From Pseudoduganella lurida (lineage in GTDB: Bacteria; Pseudomonadota; Gammaproteobacteria; Burkholderiales; Burkholderiaceae_D), in assembly GCF_007830455.1 (NCBI RefSeq), contig NZ_VLLB01000007.1:186001-250000 (forward strand): 64,000 bases of DNA, written 5' to 3'. Made by a program: the position numbers and the translations under genes. The notes under the pieces are model-generated. The model was not told where the DNA came from, made no database searches, and saw only the letters and a list, made by a program, of their open reading frames with translations. Every line of letters starts with the position of its first letter. Within the stretch, counting starts at the first letter, position 1. Positions 18,149-25,776 of this stretch are shown piece after piece.

Positions 18149-19333
18149 ATGAAAGCCCTCATGATCAGCAAGGACAGCCAGCTGCACGCCGAGATCGCCG
18201 CGCAGGGTTCGGCGCGCATGCCGGCCGTGCAGCTCATCGCCTCACGCCAGGGCCTGCGCGATGCGGCCGACCGCATCCTGCCCGATTCGCCCGACCTGGT
18301 GATCTTCGATGCCGGCGGGCCGGGCGAGTGGGACCTGGTGGAACGGCTGCAGCGCCTGTATCCGGAGGCGCGCTTCCTGCTGCTGGCGCGCGAGGCGCAC
18401 CAGGACCTGCTGATCCGCGCCATGCGCGCCGGCATGCGCGAGGTGCTGCAGCTGCCGCTGGTGCACCGCGCCTTCCACGAAGCGATGGACCGCATCGAGA
18501 TCGAGGCGGGCATCACCCGCATGCGCGATGGCAAGGTGCTGGCCTTCATCGCCTGCAAGGGCGGCAGCGGCGCCACCTTCCTGGCCACGAATTTCGGCTA
18601 CGCACTGGCCGCGCTGGCGGAAAAGAAGGTGCTGCTGATCGACCTGCACGGCCAGTTCGGCGACGCCACGCTGTATGTCTCCGACCAGAAGCCGACGATG
18701 ACGCTGTCCGACATCTGCCGCCAGATCAACCGCATGGACGGCGCCTTCCTCGAATCGTGCCTAGTGCACGTGACGGCGGGCTTCGGCGTGCTGGCCGGCG
18801 CCGACGATCCCACCCAGGCGGTGGACATGAAGCCGGAGCACATGGACACGATCCTGCGCGTGGCGCGCCAGCATTACGACTACGTGGTGCTGGACGTGGG
18901 CCGCCAGATCGATGCGCTGTCGCTGCGCGCGCTCGACAGCGCCGACACGATCTACCCGGTGCTGCAGCTGGCCCTGCCGGACATCCGCGACGGGCGCCGC
19001 CTGCTCGACATCTTCCGTTCGCTGGGCTATCCGGCCGAACGCACCCGGCTGATCGTCAACCGCTACGAGAAGGGCGGCAAGCTGCGCCTGTCCGACCTGG
19101 AACATGCGCTGGGCGCGGACGTGGTGCACACGGTGCCGAACGACTACCTGTCCGCGACCGATTCCGTCAACCAGGGCATCCCCGTGCTGCAGCTGTCGCG
19201 CAGCAGTCCGGTGGCGCGCAGCCTGGCCGACCTGGTGGAACTGGTGACGGAGCGCCGCGTCACCGAAGCGAAGGGCCTGTTCGACCGGCTGTTCGGCCGC
19301 GGCGAAACGGATTCCGCCGTCAAGGGCGCCTGA
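18149..19333 (+). CDS. tadZ: TadZ/CpaE, MinD-like localisation ATPase
   Basis: Cytoplasmic MinD/ParA-type protein that positions the Tad machine at the cell pole or envelope. At 394 residues it has an N-terminal receiver-like domain (about 1-120; LVIFDAGGPGEWDLVERL) and an ATPase domain. The P-loop is a deviant Walker A, FIACKGGSGATFLATNFGYA, at about residues 132-151. Alanine replaces the usual lysine after GSG, although the CKGG lysine is present, as in other CpaE proteins. DVGRQIDALSLRALD marks the switch II region. It is followed after 14 bp by the TadA motor gene. Confidence 0.92.
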   Translation: MKALMISKDSQLHAEIAAQGSARMPAVQLIASRQGLRDAADRILPDSPDLVIFDAGGPGEWDLVERLQRLYPEARFLLLAREAHQDLLIRAMRAGMREVLQLPLVHRAFHEAMDRIEIEAGITRMRDGKVLAFIACKGGSGATFLATNFGYALAALAEKKVLLIDLHGQFGDATLYVSDQKPTMTLSDICRQINRMDGAFLESCLVHVTAGFGVLAGADDPTQAVDMKPEHMDTILRVARQHYDYVVLDVGRQIDALSLRALDSADTIYPVLQLALPDIRDGRRLLDIFRSLGYPAERTRLIVNRYEKGGKLRLSDLEHALGADVVHTVPNDYLSATDSVNQGIPVLQLSRSSPVARSLADLVELVTERRVTEAKGLFDRLFGRGETDSAVKGA

Positions 19334-19347
19334 GAAAGGAGCACACC

Positions 19348-20694
19348 ATGAGCCTGCGCGAACGCCTCGCCGCCGTCGAGGACACCCGCAACAACACCAT
19401 CACGCTGCCCGTGCAGTCGCAGGCCGCATACCAGGAGCTGAAGGCCACGATGCACCAGCTGATCCTGGACCGCATCGACCTGGAGCGCCTGAAGCGCCTG
19501 ACGCCGGAGCAGTTCAAGCACGAGCTGGCGCTGCTGGTCCAGCGCATCATCGAGGACGAGCGCATCGTGCTGAACCAGAGCGAGCGCCACCACCTGGTGC
19601 TGGACATCCAGCACGAGATGCTCGGCTTCGGCCCGCTGGAGCGGCTGCTGTCCGATCCCGGCATCTCGGACATCCTCGTCAACACGCACGCGAAGGTGTA
19701 CGTGGAACGGGCCGGCCGGCTGGAACTGACGGACGTGACGTTCAACGACAATGCCCACCTGATGAAGATCATCGAGAAGATCGTCAGCCGGGTCGGGCGC
19801 CGCGTCGACGAATCGAGCCCGATGGTCGATGCGCGGCTGCCGGACGGCTCGCGCGTCAACGCGATCATCCCGCCGCTGGCGGTGGACGGGCCGATCCTGT
19901 CGATCCGGCGCTTCTCCGCGCATCCGCTGACGATGGCCAACCTGATCGAGTACAAGAGCCTGACGCCGCCGATGCAGCAGGTGCTGGAGGCGCTGGGCCA
20001 CGCCAAGGTGAACATCCTGATCTCCGGCGGCACGGGCAGCGGCAAGACCACGCTGCTCAACGTGCTGTCCGGCTTCATCCCGCCGGCCGAGCGCATCGTG
20101 ACGATCGAGGATGCGGCGGAACTGGCGCTGCGCCAGCCGCATGTGGTGCGGCTGGAGACGCGGCCCGCCAACATCGAGAACAAGGGCGAAGTGAACCAGC
20201 GCGCGCTGGTGCGCAATGCGCTGCGCATGCGGCCCGACCGCATCATCCTGGGCGAGGTGCGCGGCGCCGAGGCGGTCGACATGCTGCAGGCGATGAACAC
20301 GGGCCATGAGGGGTCATTGGCGACGATCCACTCGAACACGCCGCGCGATGCGCTGTCGCGGCTGGAGAACATGGTCGGCATGTCCGGCGTGAACCTGACG
20401 CCGCGCGCCACGCGCCAGCAGATTGCCTCCGCCGTGACGGTGGTGATGCAGGTGTCGCGGCTGACGGATGGCGCGAGGAAGCTCGTCAGCCTGCAGGAAG
20501 TGACGGGCATGGAAGGCGACGTGATCGCGATGCAGGAGATCTTCCGCTTCGAGCAGACCGGCGTGGACGGCAACGGCAAGGTGCAGGGCCACTTCTATGC
20601 GACGGGCGTGCGGCCCCGCTTCGCCGACCGCCTGAAGCTGTTCGGCGCCCCCGTGCCGGAAAGCGTGTTCGATCCGGACCGCGTGTTCGAATAG
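19348..20694 (+). CDS. tadA: TadA/CpaF secretion ATPase
   Basis: Hexameric motor ATPase that powers assembly, and probably retraction, of the Flp pilus. It is 448 residues long with an N-terminal helical domain and the CpaF core. Walker A is ISGGTGSGKTTLLNVL at about residues 226-241; the Asp box is TIEDAAELAL; Walker B is MRPDRIILGEVRGAEAVDML; the His box is GHEGSLATIHSN. All catalytic elements look intact. The ATG at 19348 follows AAAGGAG. It lies between tadZ and the platform genes tadB/tadC. Confidence 0.95.
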   Translation: MSLRERLAAVEDTRNNTITLPVQSQAAYQELKATMHQLILDRIDLERLKRLTPEQFKHELALLVQRIIEDERIVLNQSERHHLVLDIQHEMLGFGPLERLLSDPGISDILVNTHAKVYVERAGRLELTDVTFNDNAHLMKIIEKIVSRVGRRVDESSPMVDARLPDGSRVNAIIPPLAVDGPILSIRRFSAHPLTMANLIEYKSLTPPMQQVLEALGHAKVNILISGGTGSGKTTLLNVLSGFIPPAERIVTIEDAAELALRQPHVVRLETRPANIENKGEVNQRALVRNALRMRPDRIILGEVRGAEAVDMLQAMNTGHEGSLATIHSNTPRDALSRLENMVGMSGVNLTPRATRQQIASAVTVVMQVSRLTDGARKLVSLQEVTGMEGDVIAMQEIFRFEQTGVDGNGKVQGHFYATGVRPRFADRLKLFGAPVPESVFDPDRVFE

Positions 20695-20703
20695 GAGGCG
20701 GCG

Positions 20704-21678
20704 ATGGATATGGTGTTCACAGCGTTCACCGTGCTGCTGTTTGCCGCCGTGATCTTCATGGTGGAAGGGGCCTGGCTGTGGTGGAGCACATCGCATGGGC
20801 GCGGTGCGCGCCGCATCGCGCGCCGGCTCGACCTGATGGCCGGCCGCGACGAGCGGGGCGAGCGCATCAGCATCCTGAAGCAGCGCCGCTATGCCGTGTC
20901 GCCGCTGCTGGAAGGCTGGCTGCGCGCCGTGCCGCAGCTGGCGGTGCTGGACCGGCTGCTGCTGCAGTCCGGCGTGCGCTGGCAGGTGGCGCGCTTCCTG
21001 GGCTGCTCCGTGCTGCTGCTGGCCGCTGCCGTGTGCGTGCTGCTGGCGATGCCGGTGCCGCTGCCGGCGGCCTGCCTGCTGCTCGCGGCCGCCGCCGGGG
21101 CACCCTACTGGCTGCTGCTGCGGGCGCGCGGTGCACGGCTCAAGAAGATCGAGGCGCAGTTGCCCGAGGCGGCCGATTTCCTGGCCCGTGCGCTGCGCGC
21201 CGGCCACTCGTTCGCCAACGTGCTGCGCATGGTGGGCGACGAGATCGCCGATCCGATCGGTGGTGAATTCAAGGCCACCTACGAGGAGGTCAACTACGGC
21301 GTGCCGATGAACGAGGCGCTGCACAACCTGGCCGCGCGCATTCCGCTGACGGACCTGCGCTACTTCGTGCTGGCCGTGCTGATCCAGCGCGAATCGGGCG
21401 GCAACCTGGCCGAGCTGCTGGGCAACATCAGCCGCCTGACGCGGGCCCGGCTGAAGCTGCAGGGGCAGATCCGCGTGCTGTCGGCGGAAGGGCGCATGTC
21501 GGCCTGGATCCTGGGCCTGCTGCCGCTGGTGATGCTGGCGTTCATGAGCGTGGTCAATCACAAATACGTGAGCATGCTGTGGACCACGCCGTCCGGCATC
21601 CGGATGCTGTGGTGCGCCGCCGGCGCGATGCTGCTGGGGATGCTGTGGATGCGCCAGGTGGTGAGGATCCGCGTATGA
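20704..21678 (+). CDS. tadB: TadB inner-membrane platform protein
   Basis: 324-residue GspF-family membrane protein that forms half of the Tad assembly platform. An N-terminal helix (FTAFTVLLFAAVIFMVEGAW) is followed by a basic cytoplasmic stretch and a helix pair at about 95-145. The T2SSF domain (LPEAADFLARALRAGHSFAN) follows, and a helix pair closes the C-terminus. The conserved RESGGNLAELL motif is present near residue 235. It starts after GGAGGCG, and its stop overlaps the tadC start (ATGA at 21675). Confidence 0.93.
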   Translation: MDMVFTAFTVLLFAAVIFMVEGAWLWWSTSHGRGARRIARRLDLMAGRDERGERISILKQRRYAVSPLLEGWLRAVPQLAVLDRLLLQSGVRWQVARFLGCSVLLLAAAVCVLLAMPVPLPAACLLLAAAAGAPYWLLLRARGARLKKIEAQLPEAADFLARALRAGHSFANVLRMVGDEIADPIGGEFKATYEEVNYGVPMNEALHNLAARIPLTDLRYFVLAVLIQRESGGNLAELLGNISRLTRARLKLQGQIRVLSAEGRMSAWILGLLPLVMLAFMSVVNHKYVSMLWTTPSGIRMLWCAAGAMLLGMLWMRQVVRIRV

Positions 21679-22664
21679 ACGCCGCCCAGCTGGTCTTCCT
21701 GTGCGTGGTGTTCCTGGTGGTGGCCACGGTGGTGCTGGCGGGGATGGCGATCTTCTCGCCGATGCCGCTGCGTGAACGGCTGCGCGCGTTCCGCAGCGGC
21801 GCTGAAGGGAGTGGCGCGACCGGCAGTGCGGCCGGCAGTGTGGTCGGCAGTGCGGCCAGTGAGGCGGCGGGGGAGGGACAATGGATCGAGCGGGTGGCGC
21901 GTGCCGCCCGGCCGCTCACCCGCTTGTCGCTGCCGGAGGAAGGGTGGGAACGCTCGCCGCTGCGCACGAAGTTCATCAATGCCGGCTGGCGCCATCCGTC
22001 CGCGCCCACGCTGTATTTCGCCGCCAAGACCGTGCTGTCGCTGGGCCTGCCCGCCGTGCTGGCGGTGCTGGTGGCCAGCGCCAGCGGCGGTATCGGCAAC
22101 GGCTTCCTGATGCTGCTGTTCACGGCCGCGGCCCTCGGCTACTACCTGCCGAACGGCGTGCTGTCGCGTACCGCGCAGCGGCGCCAGCGCGAGATCTTCG
22201 AGAACATTCCCGATGCGCTGGACCTGCTGACGGTGTGCGTGGAAGCGGGCCTGTCGATGGAGCGGGCGCTGACCAAGGTGGCGGCCGAGATCGACGTGAA
22301 GAGCCGCGTGCTGGCGCAGGAGCTGCAGCTGGTGCTGATGGAGATGCGCGCCGGGTTCACGAAGGAGAAGGCGCTGCGCAACTTCGCGCTGAGGAGCGGC
22401 GTGGACGATGTCGACACGCTGGTGGCGATGCTGATCCAGGCCGAGCGCTTCGGCACCAGCATGGGCGACTCGCTGCGCGTGCATGCCGACAACCTGCGGC
22501 ACAAGCGCACGCTGCTGGCGGAGGAGGCGGCCGCGAAGATCGGCCTGAAGCTGCTGTTCCCGCTGATCTTCTGCATGTTCCCCACGCTGATGCTGGTGCT
22601 CGTCGGGCCGGCCGCGCTGCAGATGATCCAGGTGGTGCTGCCGGCGATGTCCGGCCAGCGCTGA
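21675..22664 (+). CDS. tadC: TadC inner-membrane platform protein
   Basis: 329-residue GspF-family partner of TadB. The N-terminal helix (LVFLCVVFLVVATVVLAGMA) is followed by a linker with a run of xxGS units encoded by 12-bp DNA repeats. Two central helices come next, then the T2SSF domain (NIPDALDLLTVCVEAGLSME) and a C-terminal helix pair. The motif RFGTSMGDSLRVHADNLR, typical of TadC, is present. It overlaps tadB and is followed after 14 bp by tadD. The GS linker is unusual and may vary in length between strains. Confidence 0.93.
   Translation: MNAAQLVFLCVVFLVVATVVLAGMAIFSPMPLRERLRAFRSGAEGSGATGSAAGSVVGSAASEAAGEGQWIERVARAARPLTRLSLPEEGWERSPLRTKFINAGWRHPSAPTLYFAAKTVLSLGLPAVLAVLVASASGGIGNGFLMLLFTAAALGYYLPNGVLSRTAQRRQREIFENIPDALDLLTVCVEAGLSMERALTKVAAEIDVKSRVLAQELQLVLMEMRAGFTKEKALRNFALRSGVDDVDTLVAMLIQAERFGTSMGDSLRVHADNLRHKRTLLAEEAAAKIGLKLLFPLIFCMFPTLMLVLVGPAALQMIQVVLPAMSGQR
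21816..21863 (+). repeat. 12-bp tandem repeat in tadC
   Basis: Four consecutive 12-bp units (GCGACCGGCAGT, GCGGCCGGCAGT, GTGGTCGGCAGT, and a degenerate fourth) encode ATGS-AAGS-VVGS-AASE. A comparable but different 12-bp tract lies in tadD at 23285-23320. Because the unit is a multiple of three, copy-number change would lengthen or shorten the linker without shifting frame. Confidence 0.75.
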
Positions 22665-22678
22665 ATACGGAGAACGAT

Positions 22679-23797
22679 ATGCGCACGACACGCAAACTGA
22701 TGGCCGCCGCCTGCACCGGAGCACTGCTGCTGGCCTGCGGCACGCCGCCGGCGTCACGGATTCCGGATGGCGCCGGCACCGCCTTCCTCGGTGCGGACGC
22801 CTACTACACGCTGGGCCGCGTGGAGCACGGCGCCGGCCGGCTGGTGCAGGCCCGCCAGGCCTGGCAGCTGGCACTGCAGGTGGACCCGCGGCACCGCGCC
22901 GCGCGCAACGGCCTGGCCGTGCTGCGGGCCGGGCAGGGCGACTACGCTGGCGCCATCGCGCTGTGGCGCACGCTTGTGGCGGAAAGCGCGGACGCGGCAC
23001 CGGGCGAGCGCGCCTTCCTGCTCGGGAACCTGGGCTATGCGTTGTACCTGCAGGGCGGGTACGATGAGGCGGTAACCCTGCTGGAACAGGCCTGCGTGCT
23101 CGATCCGCTGCAGCCGCAGACGTGGGAACAGCTGGCCGCGGTGCTGGCGGCCGCCGGCGACACGGCGCGGGCGCTGCGCATGACGAAGCAGGCGCGCACG
23201 CTGCGCACCCATGACATCCGGCGCGATTACGGACTGGCCGGGGCCACCGCATCCATGCCGCCAGGCGCCGGGACGGCAGAAGGGGTGGCAGGAAGCGTTG
23301 CAGGAAGCGTGGCAGAAAGCGCGCGCGACGTGACGCCGTGGCCGGCCGGCATGGCCCGCACCGAACTGCGGCAGGCCGGGGCCGTGGTCGAGGTGCACCG
23401 CATCGCGGCGCCGGAAGCACTGGCCGCACCGCCTTCTTCCGGCCCACGGCCGGTGGCCACCACCCCTGCGCTGCACCTCGAAATCAGCAACGGCAACGGC
23501 GTACGCGGCATGGCGGCTGCGTGGGCGCGCCGGCTGCAGGACCAGGCGTGGCAATCGGTGCGGATCACGAACGCCCGGCCCTATACGGTGCCCGTCACGC
23601 GCATCGAGTACCGCGGCACGGCGGATATCGCATCGGTGGCACGGGCACTGGCCGGTCGCCTGGGTCTGGCGACACCGCTTCCAATGGCCGGAAGCACCAC
23701 GACGGCGGACCTGCGCATCGTGCTCGGACGGGACCAGCGCGCGCGGGTGGCGCGGGCCGCCGTTCATGTACCGGCAGGCGGCCGGGCGGTGCCCTGA
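22679..23797 (+). CDS. tadD: TadD-like TPR lipoprotein with C-terminal LytR_C domain
   Basis: 372-residue predicted lipoprotein. The signal peptide ends with lipobox LLAC. Tetratricopeptide repeats (AYYTLGRVEHGAGRLVQARQ; LGYALYLQGGYDEAVTLLEQ) span about residues 40-170. A low-complexity linker with three VAGS-like units follows. The C-terminal about 95 residues (LEISNGNGVRGMAAAWARRL) match the LytR_C fold, which is found in cell-wall-associated proteins. TadD is thought to help secretin or pilus assembly. The extra domain is known from some TadD-type proteins but is not universal. This is the last gene of the tad cluster. Confidence 0.85.
   Translation: MRTTRKLMAAACTGALLLACGTPPASRIPDGAGTAFLGADAYYTLGRVEHGAGRLVQARQAWQLALQVDPRHRAARNGLAVLRAGQGDYAGAIALWRTLVAESADAAPGERAFLLGNLGYALYLQGGYDEAVTLLEQACVLDPLQPQTWEQLAAVLAAAGDTARALRMTKQARTLRTHDIRRDYGLAGATASMPPGAGTAEGVAGSVAGSVAESARDVTPWPAGMARTELRQAGAVVEVHRIAAPEALAAPPSSGPRPVATTPALHLEISNGNGVRGMAAAWARRLQDQAWQSVRITNARPYTVPVTRIEYRGTADIASVARALAGRLGLATPLPMAGSTTTADLRIVLGRDQRARVARAAVHVPAGGRAVP
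23285..23320 (+). repeat. 12-bp tandem repeat in tadD
   Basis: Three 12-bp units (GTGGCAGGAAGC, GTTGCAGGAAGC, GTGGCAGAAAGC) encode VAGS-VAGS-VAES between the TPR and LytR_C domains. The period matches the tadC tract and the encoded sequence is similar, but the codons differ, so the two are not recent copies of each other. Confidence 0.75.
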
Positions 23798-23862
23798 CAC
23801 GCGTGCTCCGCTGCCAGCGCCGTTCCGCTAAGGTGTCGGAAACATGACGGCGAGGACGACAG

Positions 23863-24423
23863 GTGCGGCACGAACGAAGGGCAGATTTTCCGCTGGAGAG
23901 GGTCCGGCAATTCCTGGAACCGGGGCCGGTGGTGCTGGTCAGCTCGCAGTGGCGCGGCGAACGCGACATCATGACGATGGGCTGGCACATGGTGGTGGAC
24001 TTCGCGCCGTCGCTGCTGGCATGCGTGATCGCATCCGGCAACCACACCCACGAACTGGTCAGGCGCAGCCGCGAATGCGTGATCAACCTGCCGACCTTCG
24101 CACTGATCGACACGGTGGTCGGCATCGGCAACACGAGCGGTGCCGACATCGACAAGTTCGACCACTTCGGCCTGACGGCGCAGGAAGGTACGCTGGTGAA
24201 GGCGCCGCTGATCGCCGAATGCCACGCCAGCTTCGAATGCCGGCTGCATGACGATGCGCTGGTGGCGCGCTACGGCCTGTTCGTGTGGGAGGTGGTGAAG
24301 GCGCACGTGGCCCCGTCGCCGAAGGTGCCGCAGACCATCCACTACCGCGGCGACGGGCAGTTCATGGTCTCCGGCCGGCAGGTCAGCCGCCGGAGCGCAT
24401 TCAGGCCGGAGATGCTGCCCTAG
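23863..24423 (+). CDS. Flavin reductase-like FMN-binding protein
   Basis: 186-residue protein of the flavin reductase (split-barrel, DIM6/NTAB) superfamily, predicted to bind FMN. Family features are PVVLVSSQWRGERDIMTMGW (N-terminal strand and the conserved T/G pattern), LLACVIASGNHTHELVRRSR and ECVINLPTFALIDTVVGIG. The start is a GTG with GAGGACGACAG upstream; no better ATG exists. Its physiological partner is not apparent: it sits between the tad locus and the tartrate dehydrogenase gene, with no oxygenase nearby. The TAG stop forms part of a CTAG target duplication bordering the MITE-like element. Confidence 0.82.
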   Translation: MRHERRADFPLERVRQFLEPGPVVLVSSQWRGERDIMTMGWHMVVDFAPSLLACVIASGNHTHELVRRSRECVINLPTFALIDTVVGIGNTSGADIDKFDHFGLTAQEGTLVKAPLIAECHASFECRLHDDALVARYGLFVWEVVKAHVAPSPKVPQTIHYRGDGQFMVSGRQVSRRSAFRPEMLP

Positions 24424-24584
24424 GGAACCGCTGATTTATTCATGGCGGCGATCCTAGCCCTGAGAAAACGCGCCCAGCTGCGCCACAAATTCCCCGCCAT
24501 ACCCCGGTATGACGGGGAATTTGCGTCTTGCTGAACACGTTTTTCAGGACTAATCTCATCCACCAGCAATAAATCAGCGCTTCC
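24424..24584. mobile_element. MITE-like element with 17-bp terminal inverted repeats
   Basis: 161-bp noncoding element. The left end GGAACCGCTGATTTATT (24424-24440) and the right end (24568-24584) are inverted copies with one mismatch. Both sides carry CTAG (24420-24423 and 24585-24588), a 4-bp target duplication of the kind made by IS5-family transposases. Symmetry extends inward (CCTGAGAAAACG against CGTTTTTCAGG). The centre has a strong hairpin, ATTCCCCG...CGGGGAAT. It lies exactly between the stop codons of two convergent genes, so it may also act as a bidirectional terminator. It carries no transposase, so it would have been mobilised by a full-length relative elsewhere. Confidence 0.82.
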
Positions 24585-24592
24585 CTAGCGTT

Positions 24593-25687
24593 TCAATCCT
24601 CGAGCAGGGCGGCGATCGCTTCGCCCATCTGCGTGGTCGAGGCAGCGCCCCCCATGTCCGGCGTGTGCGGGCCGTCCTTCAGCACCGTCTCGACCGCCGC
24701 CATCAGCGCATCGTGCGCCGACTGGAAGGCCGCGTCGCCGTTGCCCAGGAATTCCAGCATCATCGCGCCGCTCCAGATCATGGCCACCGGGTTGGCGATG
24801 TTGCGACCGTAGATGTCCGGCGCCGAGCCGTGCACCGGCTCGAACAGCGACGGGAAGGCGCGCTCCGGATTCAGGTTGGCCGAGGGCGCGATGCCGATGG
24901 TGCCCGTGCAGGCCGGGCCCAGGTCGGACAGGATGTCGCCGAACAGGTTCGAGGCCACGACGACATCGAAGCGTTCGGGGCTCAGCACGAAGCGGGCGCA
25001 CAGGATGTCGATGTGGTACTTGTCCCACTTCACTTCGGGGTAGAAGGGGGCCATCGCCACGACGCGCTCGTCCCAGTACGGCATGCTGATCGAGATGCCG
25101 TTCGACTTGGTGGCGGAGGTCAGGTGCTTCTTCGGCCGCGACTGCGCCAGCTCGAACGCGTATTTCAGGATGCGGTCGGTGCCGTGGCGGGTGAACACGG
25201 ATTCCTGCATGACCGTCTCGCGTTCCGTGCCTTCGAAGAGGCGGCCGCCCACGGACGAATACTCGCCCTCCGTGTTCTCGCGCACCACGTAGAAGTCGAT
25301 GTCGCCCGGCTGCTTGTTCGCCAGCGGGCAGGGCACGCCCGGCATCAGGCGCACGGGGCGCAGGTTGACGTACTGGTCGAACTGCCGGCGGAACTGCAGC
25401 AGCGAGCCCCACAGCGACACGTGGTCCGGCACCGTGTCCGGCCAGCCCACCGCGCCGAAGTAGATCGCGTCGAAGTCCTTCAGCTGCGCGTACCAGTCGT
25501 CCGGCATCATCTTGCCGTGCTCGGCGTAGTAATCGCAGTTTGCCCATGCGAAGGTGGTGAATTCCAGGGGCAGATCGAACCTGCCGGCGGCGGCACGCAG
25601 CGCGCGCAGGCCCTCCGGCATCACTTCCTTGCCGATGCCGTCGCCGGCGATCACGGCGATGCGTTTGATGTTGGCTGCGGTGCTCAT
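24593..25687 (-). CDS. Tartrate dehydrogenase / D-malate dehydrogenase
   Basis: 364-residue NAD-dependent beta-decarboxylating dehydrogenase of the isocitrate/isopropylmalate family. It acts on tartrate and D-malate (TtuC/DmlA type). The sequence shows IAVIAGDGIGKEVMPEGLRA at the N-terminus, RENTEGEYSSVGG in the substrate loop, and SNLFGDILSDLG and EPVHGSAPDIYGRNIANPVA near the C-terminus, all family signatures. The start at 25687 (MSTAANIKR) follows GGAGACGAG; a longer reading from 25771 would run into the divergent promoter region. A LysR gene lies divergently 89 bp away, the usual arrangement for a tartrate-inducible gene. Confidence 0.93.
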   Translation of the reverse strand: MSTAANIKRIAVIAGDGIGKEVMPEGLRALRAAAGRFDLPLEFTTFAWANCDYYAEHGKMMPDDWYAQLKDFDAIYFGAVGWPDTVPDHVSLWGSLLQFRRQFDQYVNLRPVRLMPGVPCPLANKQPGDIDFYVVRENTEGEYSSVGGRLFEGTERETVMQESVFTRHGTDRILKYAFELAQSRPKKHLTSATKSNGISISMPYWDERVVAMAPFYPEVKWDKYHIDILCARFVLSPERFDVVVASNLFGDILSDLGPACTGTIGIAPSANLNPERAFPSLFEPVHGSAPDIYGRNIANPVAMIWSGAMMLEFLGNGDAAFQSAHDALMAAVETVLKDGPHTPDMGGAASTTQMGEAIAALLED

Positions 25688-25738
25688 GCTCGTCTCCTTC
25701 GATGTGATGGACACAGCATAGCGCGGATACAAGGTGGA

Positions 25739-25744
25739 TATAAT
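25739..25744 (+). promoter_or_regulatory. Possible -10 box of the divergent LysR gene
   Basis: A perfect TATAAT lies 33 bp before the GTG start at 25777, in the 89-bp region shared with the tartrate dehydrogenase gene. No consensus -35 is evident 17 bp upstream, so the call is tentative. LysR autoregulation and target activation would be expected to use this same short region. Confidence 0.4.
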
Positions 25745-25776
25745 CTGGAGAATCGTTACTTCATCATGCACGAATC

